Under the pieces are notes generated by a model. That model was not told the origin of the DNA. It searched no databases and saw only the letters and a list, made by a program, of their open reading frames with translations. The translations under genes and the position numbers were made by a program. Below, one piece after another: positions 59,870 through 59,878 of a DNA stretch of 59,878 nucleotides. Each line of letters begins with the position of its first letter. The first letter of the stretch is position 1. The stretch is from NCBI GenBank assembly GCA_902774005.1, contig CACYGK010000004.1:1-59878 (forward strand), written 5' to 3'. This DNA comes from an uncultured Bacteroidales bacterium. Its GTDB lineage: Bacteria; Bacteroidota; Bacteroidia; Bacteroidales; Bacteroidaceae.

Positions 59870-59878
59870 TGAACAGCA

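Overview
The window looks like chromosomal DNA of a Prevotella-type member of the Bacteroidales. The evidence is promoters of the form TTG/TTTG-N19-20-TAnnTTTG, an RprX/RprY-like two-component pair, an EF-G2 paralogue, BspA-type leucine-rich-repeat and fimbrillin-like surface proteins, C-terminal tails of the 'YDLxGRxV...GIYIxxGKKxxxK' type, and a Bacteroidales-type malate dehydrogenase. This is inferred from gene content and promoter style; no rRNA, tRNA, CRISPR array, integrase or transposase was seen.

Layout. 1-4.1 kb: a tandem array of paralogous fimbrillin-like lipoproteins with exchangeable C-terminal lectin-like modules. The first is cut by the window edge, the second is a mosaic pseudogene, the third is intact. 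Tiny ORFs sit between them. 4.2-7.5 kb: a very acidic orphan protein, a secreted multidomain protein, and another tiny ORF ending in a terminator. 7.5-13.2 kb (minus): ABC exporter, flippase-like membrane protein, and a two-receiver/PPDK-like protein. 13.4-14.9 kb: divergent nadK and a DJ-1 family gene. 15-22.6 kb (minus): a rhamnogalacturonan lyase (PL11) fused to autotransporter-type repeats, followed by a GH2 enzyme. 22.9-24.4 kb (minus): a 55-residue lipoprotein and hemW. 24.6-29.4 kb: EF-G2, rprX-rprY and a 36-residue membrane peptide. 29.4-30.2 kb: an accessory non-coding stretch with inverted and dispersed repeats. 30.2-32.1 kb (minus): an atypical membrane Ser/Thr kinase and its translationally coupled partner. 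32.5-37.6 kb: a coiled-coil membrane protein, a 1517-residue LRR protein and a third type of tiny ORF. 37.8-38.3 kb: an ATPase remnant between direct repeats. 38.4-42.1 kb: a small membrane protein, rpsF-rpsR-rplI, nth, a HAD hydrolase and an FHA-like protein. 42.2-48.9 kb: GH51 arabinofuranosidase plus rhaB-rhaA-rhaT-rhaD. 49-54.7 kb (minus): an ECF sigma factor and a prfC-tsaC-clc-fmt operon. 55-59.9 kb: GH97, a YitT protein with a degenerate HAM1-like tail, gamma carbonic anhydrase and malate dehydrogenase.

How the genes fit together. Pectin (rhamnogalacturonan I) use links three places. The PL11 lyase and GH2 enzyme attack the backbone and side chains, GH51 removes arabinose, and the adjoining rha genes import and break down the released rhamnose. 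No SusC/SusD pair, rhamnose regulator or lactaldehyde reductase is present here, so those functions must lie elsewhere. Surface biology is the second theme: fimbrillin/lectin-like lipoproteins, an LRR protein and two further proteins with sorting-like C-termini.

The most unusual signal is a family of tiny ORFs, four in this window, each directly downstream of a large surface-protein gene. They share a basic start, a Y-x-x-P motif, an [IVM]L/LL-x-x-S-like motif and mostly an acidic tail. Other notable points are the module-swapped pseudogene, a 21-nt periodic repeat, two copies of a 109-bp dispersed repeat, stop-codon-bearing microrepeats at gene ends, an EF-G paralogue lacking the catalytic histidine, and the YitT-HAM1 fusion.
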